Made by a program: the position numbers and the translations under genes | From: Pirellulales bacterium | GTDB taxonomy: Bacteria; Planctomycetota; Planctomycetia; Pirellulales; Lacipirellulaceae | Length of the DNA: 64,000 nt | Reading direction: 5' to 3' | Assembly (NCBI GenBank): GCA_028279215.1 | Contig: JANQOF010000036.1 | Coordinates: 26,639 to 90,638 of the forward strand | In this document: one piece after another, positions 1 to 9,116 of the stretch | How the letters are laid out: each line of letters starts with the position of its first letter | Position numbering within the stretch: position 1 is the stretch's first letter | Notes under the pieces: model-generated | What the model saw: the letters and a program-made list of their open reading frames with translations, nothing else | What the model was told of the DNA's origin: nothing | The model's database searches: none

Positions 1-2442
1 GGCTTGCGCCGCATCGGCCAGTGTAAGCCCACGGGTTACATGACGAGTCGATGACATCAGGACGTTCGGCGTGTTGCGAAGCGACGACATATCAAGCCCG
101 CGTTCGAGATACAGGTCGTCGAGATCTCGGTTCCCAGTTAGCCGCGGACGCACATCGAACTCGCGCGTGTCGAGAAGCCGTGGTGTAAGCAGCAGTACAG
201 AGGCTTGCGGATCAGTTGAGCGGACATCGGCCGAAATGGCTTCAACGACCCTGGTGTTTTGCCTCGCCCGAAGCTCCAGCCAAGCCCGCCGCGTCGCCGC
301 GTGGTCGAGTATCGATCTCGGTTGCCTAACCCAGCCGTCCAGTTTGGTAGCGTCTGCGCCGATCAGCCTTGCCAACTGGGCTAGTCGTGCTTGAGTAATC
401 CCGTACTCGGCTGGCGGCAAGGCAAGGTGCGACTCGCTGGTCAGTTCAAGTCCAATACCTGCAAACGCCGGGTGAGTGCTCGATCGCTGGATCAGTCGCC
501 GGGCGATGCCGCGAATCTCGGCCGCCACGTCGGCGTGTGCCAAACGATAGTGCGGTGGTTGTGCGCCTCGGAAGTCGGTGCGGACGACGCGTCGGGGTTG
601 CCTCTGCAAGTTGGTCCACACGGGGAATTCTTCGAGTGTTCGATAATCGTTTCGCCGGATTCCGGCTTCTACACCCGGCAGCGTGGCAGTGAATCGGAGC
701 GTTGGAATCAATTGCAATCCGCGCCGACTAAGGAAGCGCAGCAATAGTTCGAGCGGTTCCGCGGCCGGCAGATCGGTGGTTCCACCACCGATCTGAGTGG
801 TGTTGAGTACAGGAAGGTTGGGATGCTCGCCCAAATCAAAGGCCGCGCTGCCACCGTCCAGCACATTGACCACCGCGGCGTTGTAACCTGATACCTCCAA
901 CATCACCGCTAGTCGTTCCGCCGCGTTGTAGAACGTTTGCCAGTCGTCCACTGGCGGCCTACCATCGCGAGTGGGGAGACGCGAAGTAGTGCGCTCGAGA
1001 AGCGATGGCCAGTCAAAGTACGCGGCCACCATCCGCGTCTGGTTGTCGATCGACGGAGCGGCCGTAGTGGTGGGGCGAGCTATTCGCAGTCTAATCTTCC
1101 CATACTTGGCAAAATCCGTGCCACTACCGTTTTGAATGACCGCCATCGGCGATCGGGTTCGCGGCCAGAACAGATAGCGATAAGTTTGCACGCCAGGCTC
1201 GGTGCCAGTGGCGGCATCGACGAGTACCCCGCCACCTGGTCCCGTCGGAATGAGCTTGTCTGAGCTGTTGGGTTCGTACACACGCACGATTAGCTTTTGA
1301 GGTACGTCCGTTGGCAAGTCAACTTCCACTACGTGCGGCCGGCCTGGTTCGGCGCCGGGCAATGGGTAGGCTCGCCAGGAAGGAGCGACGTTGCCGCCGG
1401 GCGACAGTTCTGCTAGCGGTTGCCCACGATGGGTCGATGTGCGGAACGGCTCGCTTGCCAGCGGTTGCGAAGTGATGTTGGCCAGGCGGTCGAGTCGCGT
1501 CCAGTCGGGTAACCGATTCCACCAACCTGGATTCGAAGGATCGATCTCAATCTGGGTCTTCCAAGTAGCGTTCAAGTAACTTGTACTAGCTTGTTCGCCG
1601 AGAACGACGATTTGGAAGGTGCGACTGGCTACCTGCTGACCTGTCGTAGCTTTCCAGAATCTAGCGTTGTTGCCTGGCGGGGTTCTGGCAGACAACTTGA
1701 CGGAATATACACCGTCTCGCATGGGTAATGGTACTTGCAGCTCGACGGAAGCGTTTCCGTGAACCGGCAAGGCAACTCTCTCGGTGCGCGTCCACTCTTG
1801 AGGGCCGCTTCGTCCCTGCACGAGCTCGGCAACCAGATCGATCGATCCGCCCGCCTCGAGTCCAGCGATCACGGGCTCAACGTCGAACCGAAAAGTCTCG
1901 CCTGGTGTAAAGACCAAGTCTTCGCGATCGGTATGAATGCGAAGCGAGTCGTCCTTCAACCGATGTACCAGTAGAGTCGTTCCAGCCGGGTTTTGAAGCG
2001 ATGGCATCGACGAGCGATGCGGCTCGTTCATGAGTTCCGCTAGCGATTTTTCCACTACCGTTGATGATTCGTCACCTGCAGCTCGCATCTCGATTTTGAG
2101 CGTGGCCGATAGCGGCGCGTTGACCGTGATGTCGAATCCATCGAAGGTGCGTGGTCGCGGTTGGGCGACGAAGGCCACACTATTGTCGAGCCATAGAGAG
2201 CCTGGCGTGTCGTGCTCTCGGCCTAGCAGCGACAGTTCGGTCAGCCGCCCAGTGCCCACCGACACCCTGCCGGCCCATTGCACGCCCGTAGCACCGCCCC
2301 ACGCAATGCGAATCCGCATTGTCTCAGACGATTCGGCTAGCGCGCTGGTTGCGACCACAAAATGCGCAGCGGTGATACTGGCCAGCAGCGTCGCCACCCG
2401 CAGGAAGCGCGTTGTCGACTTGACATAGGTCGGTGACGGCAC
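1..2442 (-). CDS. Large secreted protein, 3' end beyond the window (partial)
   Basis: The minus-strand frame stays open from 2442 to the left edge (814 codons, no stop), which explains why only short shadow frames appear here. I chose a GTG start at 2442 because AAGGA lies about 9 nt upstream and the next residues form a signal peptide: basic start, hydrophobic run, then TSALAES at about residues 30-36. What follows looks like beta-rich secreted domains and then, from about residue 480, an alpha/beta region (motifs RLAVMLEVSGYNA, LLLRFLSRRGLQLIPTL, HPAFAGIGLELTSE) that resembles the TIM-barrel part of GH10-like planctomycete hydrolases. That family guess is weak; no catalytic pair can be assigned. 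It is the last visible gene of the minus-strand polysaccharide group, about 195 nt downstream of the sulfatase-fold gene. Confidence 0.8.
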   Translation of the reverse strand, partial: MPSPTYVKSTTRFLRVATLLASITAAHFVVATSALAESSETMRIRIAWGGATGVQWAGRVSVGTGRLTELSLLGREHDTPGSLWLDNSVAFVAQPRPRTFDGFDITVNAPLSATLKIEMRAAGDESSTVVEKSLAELMNEPHRSSMPSLQNPAGTTLLVHRLKDDSLRIHTDREDLVFTPGETFRFDVEPVIAGLEAGGSIDLVAELVQGRSGPQEWTRTERVALPVHGNASVELQVPLPMRDGVYSVKLSARTPPGNNARFWKATTGQQVASRTFQIVVLGEQASTSYLNATWKTQIEIDPSNPGWWNRLPDWTRLDRLANITSQPLASEPFRTSTHRGQPLAELSPGGNVAPSWRAYPLPGAEPGRPHVVEVDLPTDVPQKLIVRVYEPNSSDKLIPTGPGGGVLVDAATGTEPGVQTYRYLFWPRTRSPMAVIQNGSGTDFAKYGKIRLRIARPTTTAAPSIDNQTRMVAAYFDWPSLLERTTSRLPTRDGRPPVDDWQTFYNAAERLAVMLEVSGYNAAVVNVLDGGSAAFDLGEHPNLPVLNTTQIGGGTTDLPAAEPLELLLRFLSRRGLQLIPTLRFTATLPGVEAGIRRNDYRTLEEFPVWTNLQRQPRRVVRTDFRGAQPPHYRLAHADVAAEIRGIARRLIQRSSTHPAFAGIGLELTSESHLALPPAEYGITQARLAQLARLIGADATKLDGWVRQPRSILDHAATRRAWLELRARQNTRVVEAISADVRSTDPQASVLLLTPRLLDTREFDVRPRLTGNRDLDDLYLERGLDMSSLRNTPNVLMSSTRHVTRGLTLADAAQA

Positions 2443-2637
2443 CGGACATCCTTGTCCGAGGTGGGATTCAAGCGTGCCTAGATTGGCGGACGAATTGTAG
2501 TTGGCTGGTGCATTCGTCGCTAGAGCGAATCGATGCGATCACTGCTATCAAACGACGCCTGGCATGCCGTTGTTGGGTTGCGGAACTCGGCCGCACTTAA
2601 GGGTGCTGTCGCCGCTGGCTGTCCATATCCGGTCTCT

Positions 2638-3813
2638 TCACTCTCCGCTAGACAGGGTGGCCAACTGCCGCCAGGGCCTGCCGGCGGCAGCCAACCGATC
2701 GATCTCGAGTGACACTTGCTCAAGGTACTTCGCGTCGGCATTGCAAATCGATGCGACATCGTTTGCCTGCCACAGGTCATCCGGCGCAACATACAGTTCT
2801 CCTCCGAATTGTTTGTCTTCGCGAGTTACATATTGCCATTCGTCTGTTTCAGCATAGCGAGAGCCGTCGACCCGACCTGCCGCGATGTTTCGCGCAGTTG
2901 TGCGCGGTGTCTCGTCGCCGGCCAGGGCGATGAGCAACTCACTGATGTCGCTCCATTGCAGCAGTTCCTTACGGCGCACAAGGCAAGGTACCAGCGGCCC
3001 GCGGATGATCAGCGGCAGATGAAACAGCTCCCGGTATGCCGGGCTGCCCAGTCCTAGGTGGCCATGTTCGCCAAGGGCAAATCCTCGAACTCCGCAACAT
3101 ACAACGGTTGCCGGCGTGTTGGGCCACAGATCGCTGAGAAGCGAGTCGATTGCCCCAATCGACTGGTCCAGCGCCATCACCTGGCCTGCGTACCGACAGC
3201 CGGTTAGGAAGACCTCGTCACTTGCTTCATCGCTGTCCACGACAGGCTGTTCGGGAACCTTTAGACTGTCACCCAACGTTGGATCATCGTCATCGACCAG
3301 GCTTCTGGCAAACTCGATCGGAGCGTCCCACGCGGCCAGCAACCCACGCAGATGGACCCACAAGAAACGCGGCTGTTCGTACTCGCCCGACCATCCACCT
3401 AGCACGTCGGCCGCTGCCTCAAGGACTCTTCCCAAGGCCGTATCAAGTACCTCGGAAGCGCGACAAGTTTGATTGGAGTCGACGAACGTCACGTCGTCGA
3501 ACTGGTTGGTGTCGAGACGGTTAACGAGTTCTGGTTCGTCAGTTACCAAGTGGCGTAGGTAACCTGCATTGTCCAGCAAGTCGAGCAAATGGCGGTCGCC
3601 GTTCCGTGGGCCGTCCAGAACGTGCTGGCCAGTCCACATGGCGCCGTACGCATCCGACAGTTGGTTCGACTCGCCGAGAAAGCGGTCGTAAACCATGCCC
3701 TCGCTAGCCAAACGATCGAGCGAGGGCGTTTGGTACCAAGTATTCCCGAACGCTCCCAGCGCCCGAGCTCGGAGCCCATCGACCACCAGGACTACTATGG
3801 TGCTGCTCTGCAT
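2638..3813 (-). CDS. Sulfatase/alkaline-phosphatase-fold protein, probably without sulfatase activity
   Basis: The 391-aa product has the sulfatase-family outline. An N-terminal VVLVVDGLRARALGAFG strand is followed by TPSLDRLASEGMVYDRF, and late in the chain by LGEHGHLGLGSPAYRELFH and LPLIIRGP. The active-site segment normally reading C/S-x-P-S-R before LLTGR here reads NQLSDAYGAMWTGQ, so the cysteine that becomes formylglycine is absent. The usual metal-binding DHGE before LGEHG reads GVRGFA. By sequence it is therefore an atypical or inactive member. I took the ATG at 3813, just before the first beta strand, rather than the longer frame to 3993, whose extra 60 residues are basic, unlike the family, and overlap the next gene. 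It lies 44 nt downstream of the ligase/transferase fusion and probably belongs to that operon. Confidence 0.85.
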   Translation of the reverse strand: MQSSTIVVLVVDGLRARALGAFGNTWYQTPSLDRLASEGMVYDRFLGESNQLSDAYGAMWTGQHVLDGPRNGDRHLLDLLDNAGYLRHLVTDEPELVNRLDTNQFDDVTFVDSNQTCRASEVLDTALGRVLEAAADVLGGWSGEYEQPRFLWVHLRGLLAAWDAPIEFARSLVDDDDPTLGDSLKVPEQPVVDSDEASDEVFLTGCRYAGQVMALDQSIGAIDSLLSDLWPNTPATVVCCGVRGFALGEHGHLGLGSPAYRELFHLPLIIRGPLVPCLVRRKELLQWSDISELLIALAGDETPRTTARNIAAGRVDGSRYAETDEWQYVTREDKQFGGELYVAPDDLWQANDVASICNADAKYLEQVSLEIDRLAAAGRPWRQLATLSSGE

Positions 3814-3857
3814 GGGGACGAGTATAGAGCCGTCGCCCAATGCGGCATAGCGGCGCG

Positions 3858-6062
3858 TCAGCCCGCGACGCGTTGCCACTCGCTCCACACCAAACGTGGA
3901 AAGGCAACTGCGTCGCGAAAGTACCGACCGGCCAGTCGTCGCGGTTCGGTCGATAGACGGTATAGCCACTCGAGTCCGGTGCGTTGCATCCAAACCGGAG
4001 CACGACGTTTTTCCCCGGCAAGAAAGTCAATGGTGGCTCCAGCACAAATGGCCACCTTCGCCTCCAGCCGGTACTGGTGCTTGGCTATCCAGAGCTCTTG
4101 CTTGGGTGCCCCTAGGCCAATCACCACCACGTCTGGACGTGCTGCGGCCACCGCGTCGAAGATTACTTGATTCGCAACCGGATTGCGTTCGAAGCCAACC
4201 GGCGGACAGTGCGTACCCACCACTTCGACACCGGTGTACCGGCGGTGAATGTTCTCCGCCGCGCGTTTGGCGACTCCTGGTCCAGCGCCGAGCAAGAACA
4301 CGCGTAGCGGTCGTTGGTTGTGCTCCGCGGCGGAGAGTAGATTGGGCACCAAATCGCTTCCAGCGACGCGCTCTGGAAGTGGGTGTCCAAGTAGTTTCGA
4401 TGCCGCCACGATTGGCGCGCCATCGGCCAACACCATGTCGGCACTGGCGTACGACTTCCGGAGCCTACTGTGATGTGTAAGCAGGACTGCGTGGTCGACG
4501 TTCGGCGTAACAACATACCGGCACACCGACGTTGTGGGATGGTTGCACCATGCCAACACCTTGGCGGTCGCCTCACTGAGCGTTACTCGGTCGATCTCCA
4601 TTCCGAATAGCGCGACCTTACGCGCAGTGCTGTTGGACGAAACTCGTCTAGGTGCGTTGGCTAGCTGGGTGCCGCTGGTTGTACGTAGAAGCGCTGACGG
4701 TGCGCGGTAGTAGGTGCAGCTCTTCGTGGCAGCCTGCTCAGCCGTTGCTACCGCCATGCCAATGACCAAGAACACCAGCCACTGGTCCTGATAGATGTGG
4801 CTCAAGTCGTGGAACAACGCCGACGGAAGGTACACGGCCAGCACCGCCAGCATCCAGCGGCCCATCTGTTGAGTCGCCAGGGTGGCGCCTTCGTAAAGAG
4901 ACATGCGCAAACCGATCTGGCACCACACCACCAGCATTGCAGCATAAGCCACAAGTCCTAGTATGCCGGTTTCGGTCAACAAACCTAGGAACGTATTGTG
5001 GTGGTGGAGTTCGCGGATCGACTCAAGTTCGAACGACTGGCTTCGGTCCGAAAGGTAGGGCAGCTTCTTGTCGTAGAAACGCCCGAATCCAACACCGGTG
5101 AGGGGTTCGTCGAAGAACATGTTCCAAGAAACGTAGGCGAATGCGGTTCGCTGTTGCACCGAATGGCGCGACGCCCTACCCGAGTCTTCGCGATCCAAGT
5201 GCATCACGAACGACCAGGCCATTACTGCCGCAACCACCGCGGCGGCGAGCACACCGGCTGTTGCGTGCCAGCGATATCGCTTCGGTGTCTCCGTGAAGAC
5301 GATTACCAGCGCGCTAAGCGCCAGCCCAAGCCAAACGCTGCGGGTATACGTGAAGAACACAGCCGCGACCATCAAGGCCATCGCTGAGAAGATGAGAAGT
5401 TGCCAGCCACGTGAGACGCGCGACCGTAATGTCCACGCCGCCCAGAATGCCACACATAGATAGTTCCCCAAACTCACGGAGTTTAGCGCGGGCCCGCGGG
5501 CGCGGCCGAAATGCGTGCCGAGTTCCGGATCGCTGATGTACTTGGGGAACACCGCCCACCACTGCGCAGCAACTTCTGCACATGCGGTAAACGCGAGGTA
5601 AGCCCCCAGGCCCGTGAGCACCGCCAGCACCACGGTTACCGTACGCGTCGTGAGCGGGGCGAGTCGAACCACCAAGTACAGCAGTGCGGGCGCCCAAAAG
5701 CTAAACAGTAGTCGAAACATGGGCGACGTCGGCAAATCCGTGTCCGGTCCAATGCCAAACGCCAAGCAACTGACGGTGAGCCACCCAAGCAACACGATCG
5801 CAATCCAGTCGACAGCAAGCAGTTTCGGCAGCGCGATACGGCCGCGCAAGAACCACACCGCCACCACCACTAGCATTACTCCAAGGAGTACCCGGTCAAC
5901 CGTTAGCGGCACGGGGCCAAGCCGCGCGTGCCAAAATGGATACCCCAACACGTAGCCGATGGCGACTGTCGCCACGGCTGCACCAACTGGTGAGCTTCGG
6001 CGAAGCACGAGGGCGATCCCGAACAGGGAGACAATCGCACCGAAGATCGGGGCCATGGGCAT
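3858..6062 (-). CDS. O-antigen ligase (Wzy-type) fused to WecG/TagA-family glycosyltransferase
   Basis: This 734-aa protein joins two steps of surface-polysaccharide synthesis. Residues about 1-430 are a polytopic membrane domain with many hydrophobic segments and the O-antigen ligase/polymerase loop (DEPLTGVGFGRFYD, then HHHNTFLGLLTETGILGLVAY). Residues about 475-734 are a complete WecG/TagA/CpsF (GT26) domain: VALFGMEIDRVTLSEA, VTPNVDHAVLL, the ADMVLADGAPIV loop, VFLLGAGPG, VVIGLGAPKQELW and CAGATIDFLAGEKRRAPVWM. GT26 enzymes add a ManNAc-type sugar to a lipid-linked acceptor. No frameshift separates the domains, so the fusion looks genuine. The start is uncertain: ATGs at 6062 and 6056 both precede the first membrane segment and neither has a clear Shine-Dalgarno site. 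The longer frame to 6182 would overlap the upstream Wzz gene. Confidence 0.9.
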   Translation of the reverse strand: MPMAPIFGAIVSLFGIALVLRRSSPVGAAVATVAIGYVLGYPFWHARLGPVPLTVDRVLLGVMLVVVAVWFLRGRIALPKLLAVDWIAIVLLGWLTVSCLAFGIGPDTDLPTSPMFRLLFSFWAPALLYLVVRLAPLTTRTVTVVLAVLTGLGAYLAFTACAEVAAQWWAVFPKYISDPELGTHFGRARGPALNSVSLGNYLCVAFWAAWTLRSRVSRGWQLLIFSAMALMVAAVFFTYTRSVWLGLALSALVIVFTETPKRYRWHATAGVLAAAVVAAVMAWSFVMHLDREDSGRASRHSVQQRTAFAYVSWNMFFDEPLTGVGFGRFYDKKLPYLSDRSQSFELESIRELHHHNTFLGLLTETGILGLVAYAAMLVVWCQIGLRMSLYEGATLATQQMGRWMLAVLAVYLPSALFHDLSHIYQDQWLVFLVIGMAVATAEQAATKSCTYYRAPSALLRTTSGTQLANAPRRVSSNSTARKVALFGMEIDRVTLSEATAKVLAWCNHPTTSVCRYVVTPNVDHAVLLTHHSRLRKSYASADMVLADGAPIVAASKLLGHPLPERVAGSDLVPNLLSAAEHNQRPLRVFLLGAGPGVAKRAAENIHRRYTGVEVVGTHCPPVGFERNPVANQVIFDAVAAARPDVVVIGLGAPKQELWIAKHQYRLEAKVAICAGATIDFLAGEKRRAPVWMQRTGLEWLYRLSTEPRRLAGRYFRDAVAFPRLVWSEWQRVAG

Positions 6063-6132
6063 TGCGAACTTTGGAATGTGGGACAGTGGTTCAGGCACAG
6101 ACAAAACAGGTGTGGATGACGCTGTTGCCCGT

Positions 6133-7635
6133 TTAACGGGGCACGGGGTCGCGGCGGGATTCGAAGCCAGCCGCGATCGCATCGCTCAACGTGGCCTGGC
6201 TGCGACCAGTCGACGCGTATCCAAATTCGAGAATCGGGCTTCTTAGCTCCGCCGGCTTGCTCTCCGCGTCCAAATCCTCTTCTGTTAGCGGGGTAGGTCC
6301 ATGCTGGATGAAGATCACGCCAAGCCCTAGCAACAAGCCAACTAGGCTGCCTGCGGCAACAAACGTCGACCGACTGGGACCAACCGGCCGCAGCCCTGAT
6401 TCCACGTCGTCCAACCGCGACAGGACGCTCGCACTCTGGGCACCTGCCAGTTGGCCTTCGGCGTCGGCCAATCTGGTAGTGGCCGCGTCGACCAGTTGCA
6501 CATGATTGTCTACCGCAGCGACGAGTTGCGAGTAAGCCGCGCGGTGCGAGGCAAGATGCTTCTGGTTCGCATGGCTCGTGGCAAGCCGCTGCTCAAGTGC
6601 CTGACTCTGGCTGTCACTGAGTGCCAGCTCGATTTCCAGTCCGCTGATCGCACTGGCCAACTCGTTGTGGATTTGTTGACGCACTTGGGTTTCGGATTCT
6701 TGTGCAGCGAGCACCAGAGGATGGGCCGGTGCCAGATTGCCGAGTAGGCGGGCAGTGGTTAGTTGAGAGTCGACAAGCCCTTGTTTCAGTCGTTCCACTG
6801 ACGGTTGCGATGCGAGCAGCGAGCTAGGCGTTGCCACCAATCGTTGAGGATCGGCCTGGGCCAGTCGCAGCTCAGCCAGCAGTCGTTCGGTTTGCCGACG
6901 ATCGGACTCGTTGGCTCGCAACTCGGCTTTGATCGCCAGGTTATTCAGCGAGGCTTCACTAGATCCTCCTAAGGGGTTGACTAGGCTTCGCAGGTCGACC
7001 AAATCTGCCCCGACGGAGCTCTCAAAATCGGACAGCTGTTGAATCTTGCAGTTCAGCATTGCTTGGGCCTGATCAACCCCTTTGGTCAGTTCGGCAATCA
7101 TGCTATCGGCTTGGGCCTTGCGAATCTCTTGGGTGCGGCGTTCCAAGGCCTCGGCCAATGCGGTAGTGAGGGCCGCGGCGCGCTGGGGATCTTTGTCCAG
7201 TACGCCCAAGTAGAATACTTCGGTCTTGCCAAACTCGGCCCCACCAGGAGGAGTCATAACCATTGCGTCACGAAAGCTCTCAATGTCCTCCGCTGTTGGC
7301 CAGTTCTGTGGCGTAAACCATCCGCGTGGAGGTCCCACCTTGTTGAGCGCAGCGGAAACGACCGTCTTGCTGCGGGCCAGCTCAAGCAGAGTCTCTTGAA
7401 TTGTCTTCATCTCCGTCAGGTCGGAGAACTTTCCGAGTGGATCGGTGCTGAGACCCGCTACCTCGGGCCGGATCAGCAGACCTTGCGTTGCCTTCCACTT
7501 TCGCGGCGTAACCAGCGATACCAGCCCGGCTATCACCGCGACCGTCACCATGGGAAGGATCCAGGTGCGGCGATGTTTGACGAGCAATTCGACCATTTGA
7601 CGGGGCGAAATTCCCTGCACGACGGGACGCGACAT
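6133..7635 (-). CDS. Wzz-type polysaccharide chain-length determinant protein
   Basis: The 500-aa product has the polysaccharide co-polymerase plan. A short cytoplasmic start (SPRQMVELLVKHRRTW) leads into membrane segment one (ILPMVTVAVIAGLVSLV) at about residues 22-40. A periplasmic Wzz domain with KWKATQGLLIRPE follows, then a long heptad-rich region (about 170-420), and a second membrane segment (FVAAGSLVGLLLGLGVIFI) near residue 445. The cytoplasmic tail lacks a Walker A motif, so there is no fused tyrosine kinase. It would set polymer length with the ligase fusion encoded 70 nt downstream. The start at 7635 is set by GAGAAG about 8 nt upstream and by the position of the first membrane segment; the frame extending to 7971 would overlap the divergent gene. 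Confidence 0.87.
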   Translation of the reverse strand: MSRPVVQGISPRQMVELLVKHRRTWILPMVTVAVIAGLVSLVTPRKWKATQGLLIRPEVAGLSTDPLGKFSDLTEMKTIQETLLELARSKTVVSAALNKVGPPRGWFTPQNWPTAEDIESFRDAMVMTPPGGAEFGKTEVFYLGVLDKDPQRAAALTTALAEALERRTQEIRKAQADSMIAELTKGVDQAQAMLNCKIQQLSDFESSVGADLVDLRSLVNPLGGSSEASLNNLAIKAELRANESDRRQTERLLAELRLAQADPQRLVATPSSLLASQPSVERLKQGLVDSQLTTARLLGNLAPAHPLVLAAQESETQVRQQIHNELASAISGLEIELALSDSQSQALEQRLATSHANQKHLASHRAAYSQLVAAVDNHVQLVDAATTRLADAEGQLAGAQSASVLSRLDDVESGLRPVGPSRSTFVAAGSLVGLLLGLGVIFIQHGPTPLTEEDLDAESKPAELRSPILEFGYASTGRSQATLSDAIAAGFESRRDPVPR

Positions 7636-7948
7636 AACGGCTTCTCGGTAGTTGAGGCATCGAGTGGGGAGATGAGCACTCACTCCAAGGGCAATCACCA
7701 TGCCAGAGCCATCGCGCGCTGGTTCGCGGTCCCAATGGCAAGGCGATCTCCCTGCTTTAGCGCGCTGGACCGGTTGGTTGTGTGGCAGCGACGCGACAAC
7801 ATGTGGCGTGGCGACAACGCCGGCTTCACCGGAGCAATCGGTGTATCCCGAAACCGGCCAATCGCCGATTTGAAAACGGCTCCACGCAAGCAAGACTTCC
7901 TTGATCCGTCTATCCACATGTTGCGTACTCCCGCTCCAGGCACCCGCC
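7636..7948. other. Divergent intergenic region between the Wzz gene and the BioF2-type gene
   Basis: This gap of about 313 nt should carry the promoters for both arms of the polysaccharide locus. I see no convincing -35/-10 or -24/-12 pair. One DnaA-box-like word, CTATCCACA, lies at 7910-7918 but stands alone. No small gene is supported. Confidence 0.4.
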
Positions 7949-9097
7949 GTGAAACTCCAGGTCGAAGTCATCGAGCACTTGTCGGAGATTTCCGCGCTCG
8001 GTACCGCTTGGCGGCGCCTTGACGGCGACGTGCCGTTTCGTTCATACGGGTGGCTGACGAACTGGTGGCAGCACTATGGTGCGCCGAGCGGCAACGACCG
8101 GCTGTGTCTATCTGTTCTCGTGGTTCGTGATCGAGCACGACCAGGCGACGAGCAGGTTGTGGGCATTGCTCCGTGGTATGCCGAGCGAACGCGGGCGCGT
8201 GGCATCGTCCTGCGTGCGATGGGCGATGGCGAGGTGTGCAGTGACCACGTGAGTGTTCTATGTCAGGAAAACGACGCATGCGCGGTGGGAACTGCTCTTG
8301 CCTCACACCTTTGTCACTCCGACGAGTGGGATCGCTTGGTGCTGAGCGATGTGGACGAAGGCGACGCGGTGCTAGACCATCTCGTTCGCGAGTTGAGCGT
8401 CCGCGACTGCGCGACCCGTGTCCGGCCAGCGGGAAACTGTTGGGCGATCGATCTACCCAACACGTGGGATGTCTTTCTTTCGATGCAAAGCAAGTCTCAC
8501 CGTAAACACCTCCGCCGTGCTTGCGATCGAGTGGTCGATACCGATCGCGTCCGCTGGCACCTGGTTGAGACCGACATCGACTTCGACACAGCATGGCCCA
8601 TCTTCGTCGAGTTGCACCAACGTCGACGAATCAGTCTGGGCGAGCCGGGATGTTTCGCCTCGCAGGCGTTTGCCGCCTTTCATAGAGAGGCTGCTCTGCA
8701 GCTACTGAACGAAGACCGCCTGCGGTTGAGTTGGATGGAGCTTGACAACGAGCCGATCGCGGCCGAATACCAGGTCGCCGGTGATCGAGTGACTTACGCC
8801 TATCAGGGCGGAATCGATCCTGGCCGGCTATCCGACGCACCAGGCCGCTTGTCGCTCATCGCATCCATTCGGCATGCGATTGCGGAAGGGCAGCAGACGT
8901 TCGACTTCATGCGAGGCGACGAATCGTATAAGTCGCATTGGCGGGCGCAGCCAAGACCGACTTGCGAGCTTCAAGCGTTTGCTCCATCGCACCGAAACAA
9001 TTGGATCGCACAAACTGCCGACTGGGCCGACTCGCTGGCATCCGCATTCAAGGCCGGGTTGCGGCCGTTAGTGTCGCCCGTGTCCGACGCACTCTGA
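7949..9097 (+). CDS. FemAB/BioF2-type GNAT acyltransferase
   Basis: The 382-aa product matches the GNAT family often annotated BioF2-like or CelD/FemAB-related in exopolysaccharide clusters: VEVIEHLSEISALGTAWRRL at the start, PFRSYGWLTNWWQHYG, a middle KSHRKHLRRACDR segment, and the C-terminal acyl-CoA-fold signature YAYQGGIDP...GRLSLIASIRHAIAEG...FDFMRGDESYKSHW. Members are thought to acylate or aminoacylate a cell-surface glycan or peptide; the substrate here is unknown. Family members usually start shortly before V-x-V-I, so I chose GTG at 7949; an ATG at 7901 would add 16 unconserved residues. The deacetylase gene follows after 19 nt and the group 7949-12748 looks like one operon. Confidence 0.85.
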   Translation: MKLQVEVIEHLSEISALGTAWRRLDGDVPFRSYGWLTNWWQHYGAPSGNDRLCLSVLVVRDRARPGDEQVVGIAPWYAERTRARGIVLRAMGDGEVCSDHVSVLCQENDACAVGTALASHLCHSDEWDRLVLSDVDEGDAVLDHLVRELSVRDCATRVRPAGNCWAIDLPNTWDVFLSMQSKSHRKHLRRACDRVVDTDRVRWHLVETDIDFDTAWPIFVELHQRRRISLGEPGCFASQAFAAFHREAALQLLNEDRLRLSWMELDNEPIAAEYQVAGDRVTYAYQGGIDPGRLSDAPGRLSLIASIRHAIAEGQQTFDFMRGDESYKSHWRAQPRPTCELQAFAPSHRNNWIAQTADWADSLASAFKAGLRPLVSPVSDAL

Positions 9098-9116
9098 GCA
9101 CGAGCAGACCCTAACG

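Noticed and set aside
1..2428. Several short plus-strand frames at the left edge
   Set aside because: They are shadows of a minus-strand gene that runs off the window and has no stop here.
7910..7918. DnaA box CTATCCACA
   Set aside because: A single box far from dnaA; expected by chance in 64 kb.
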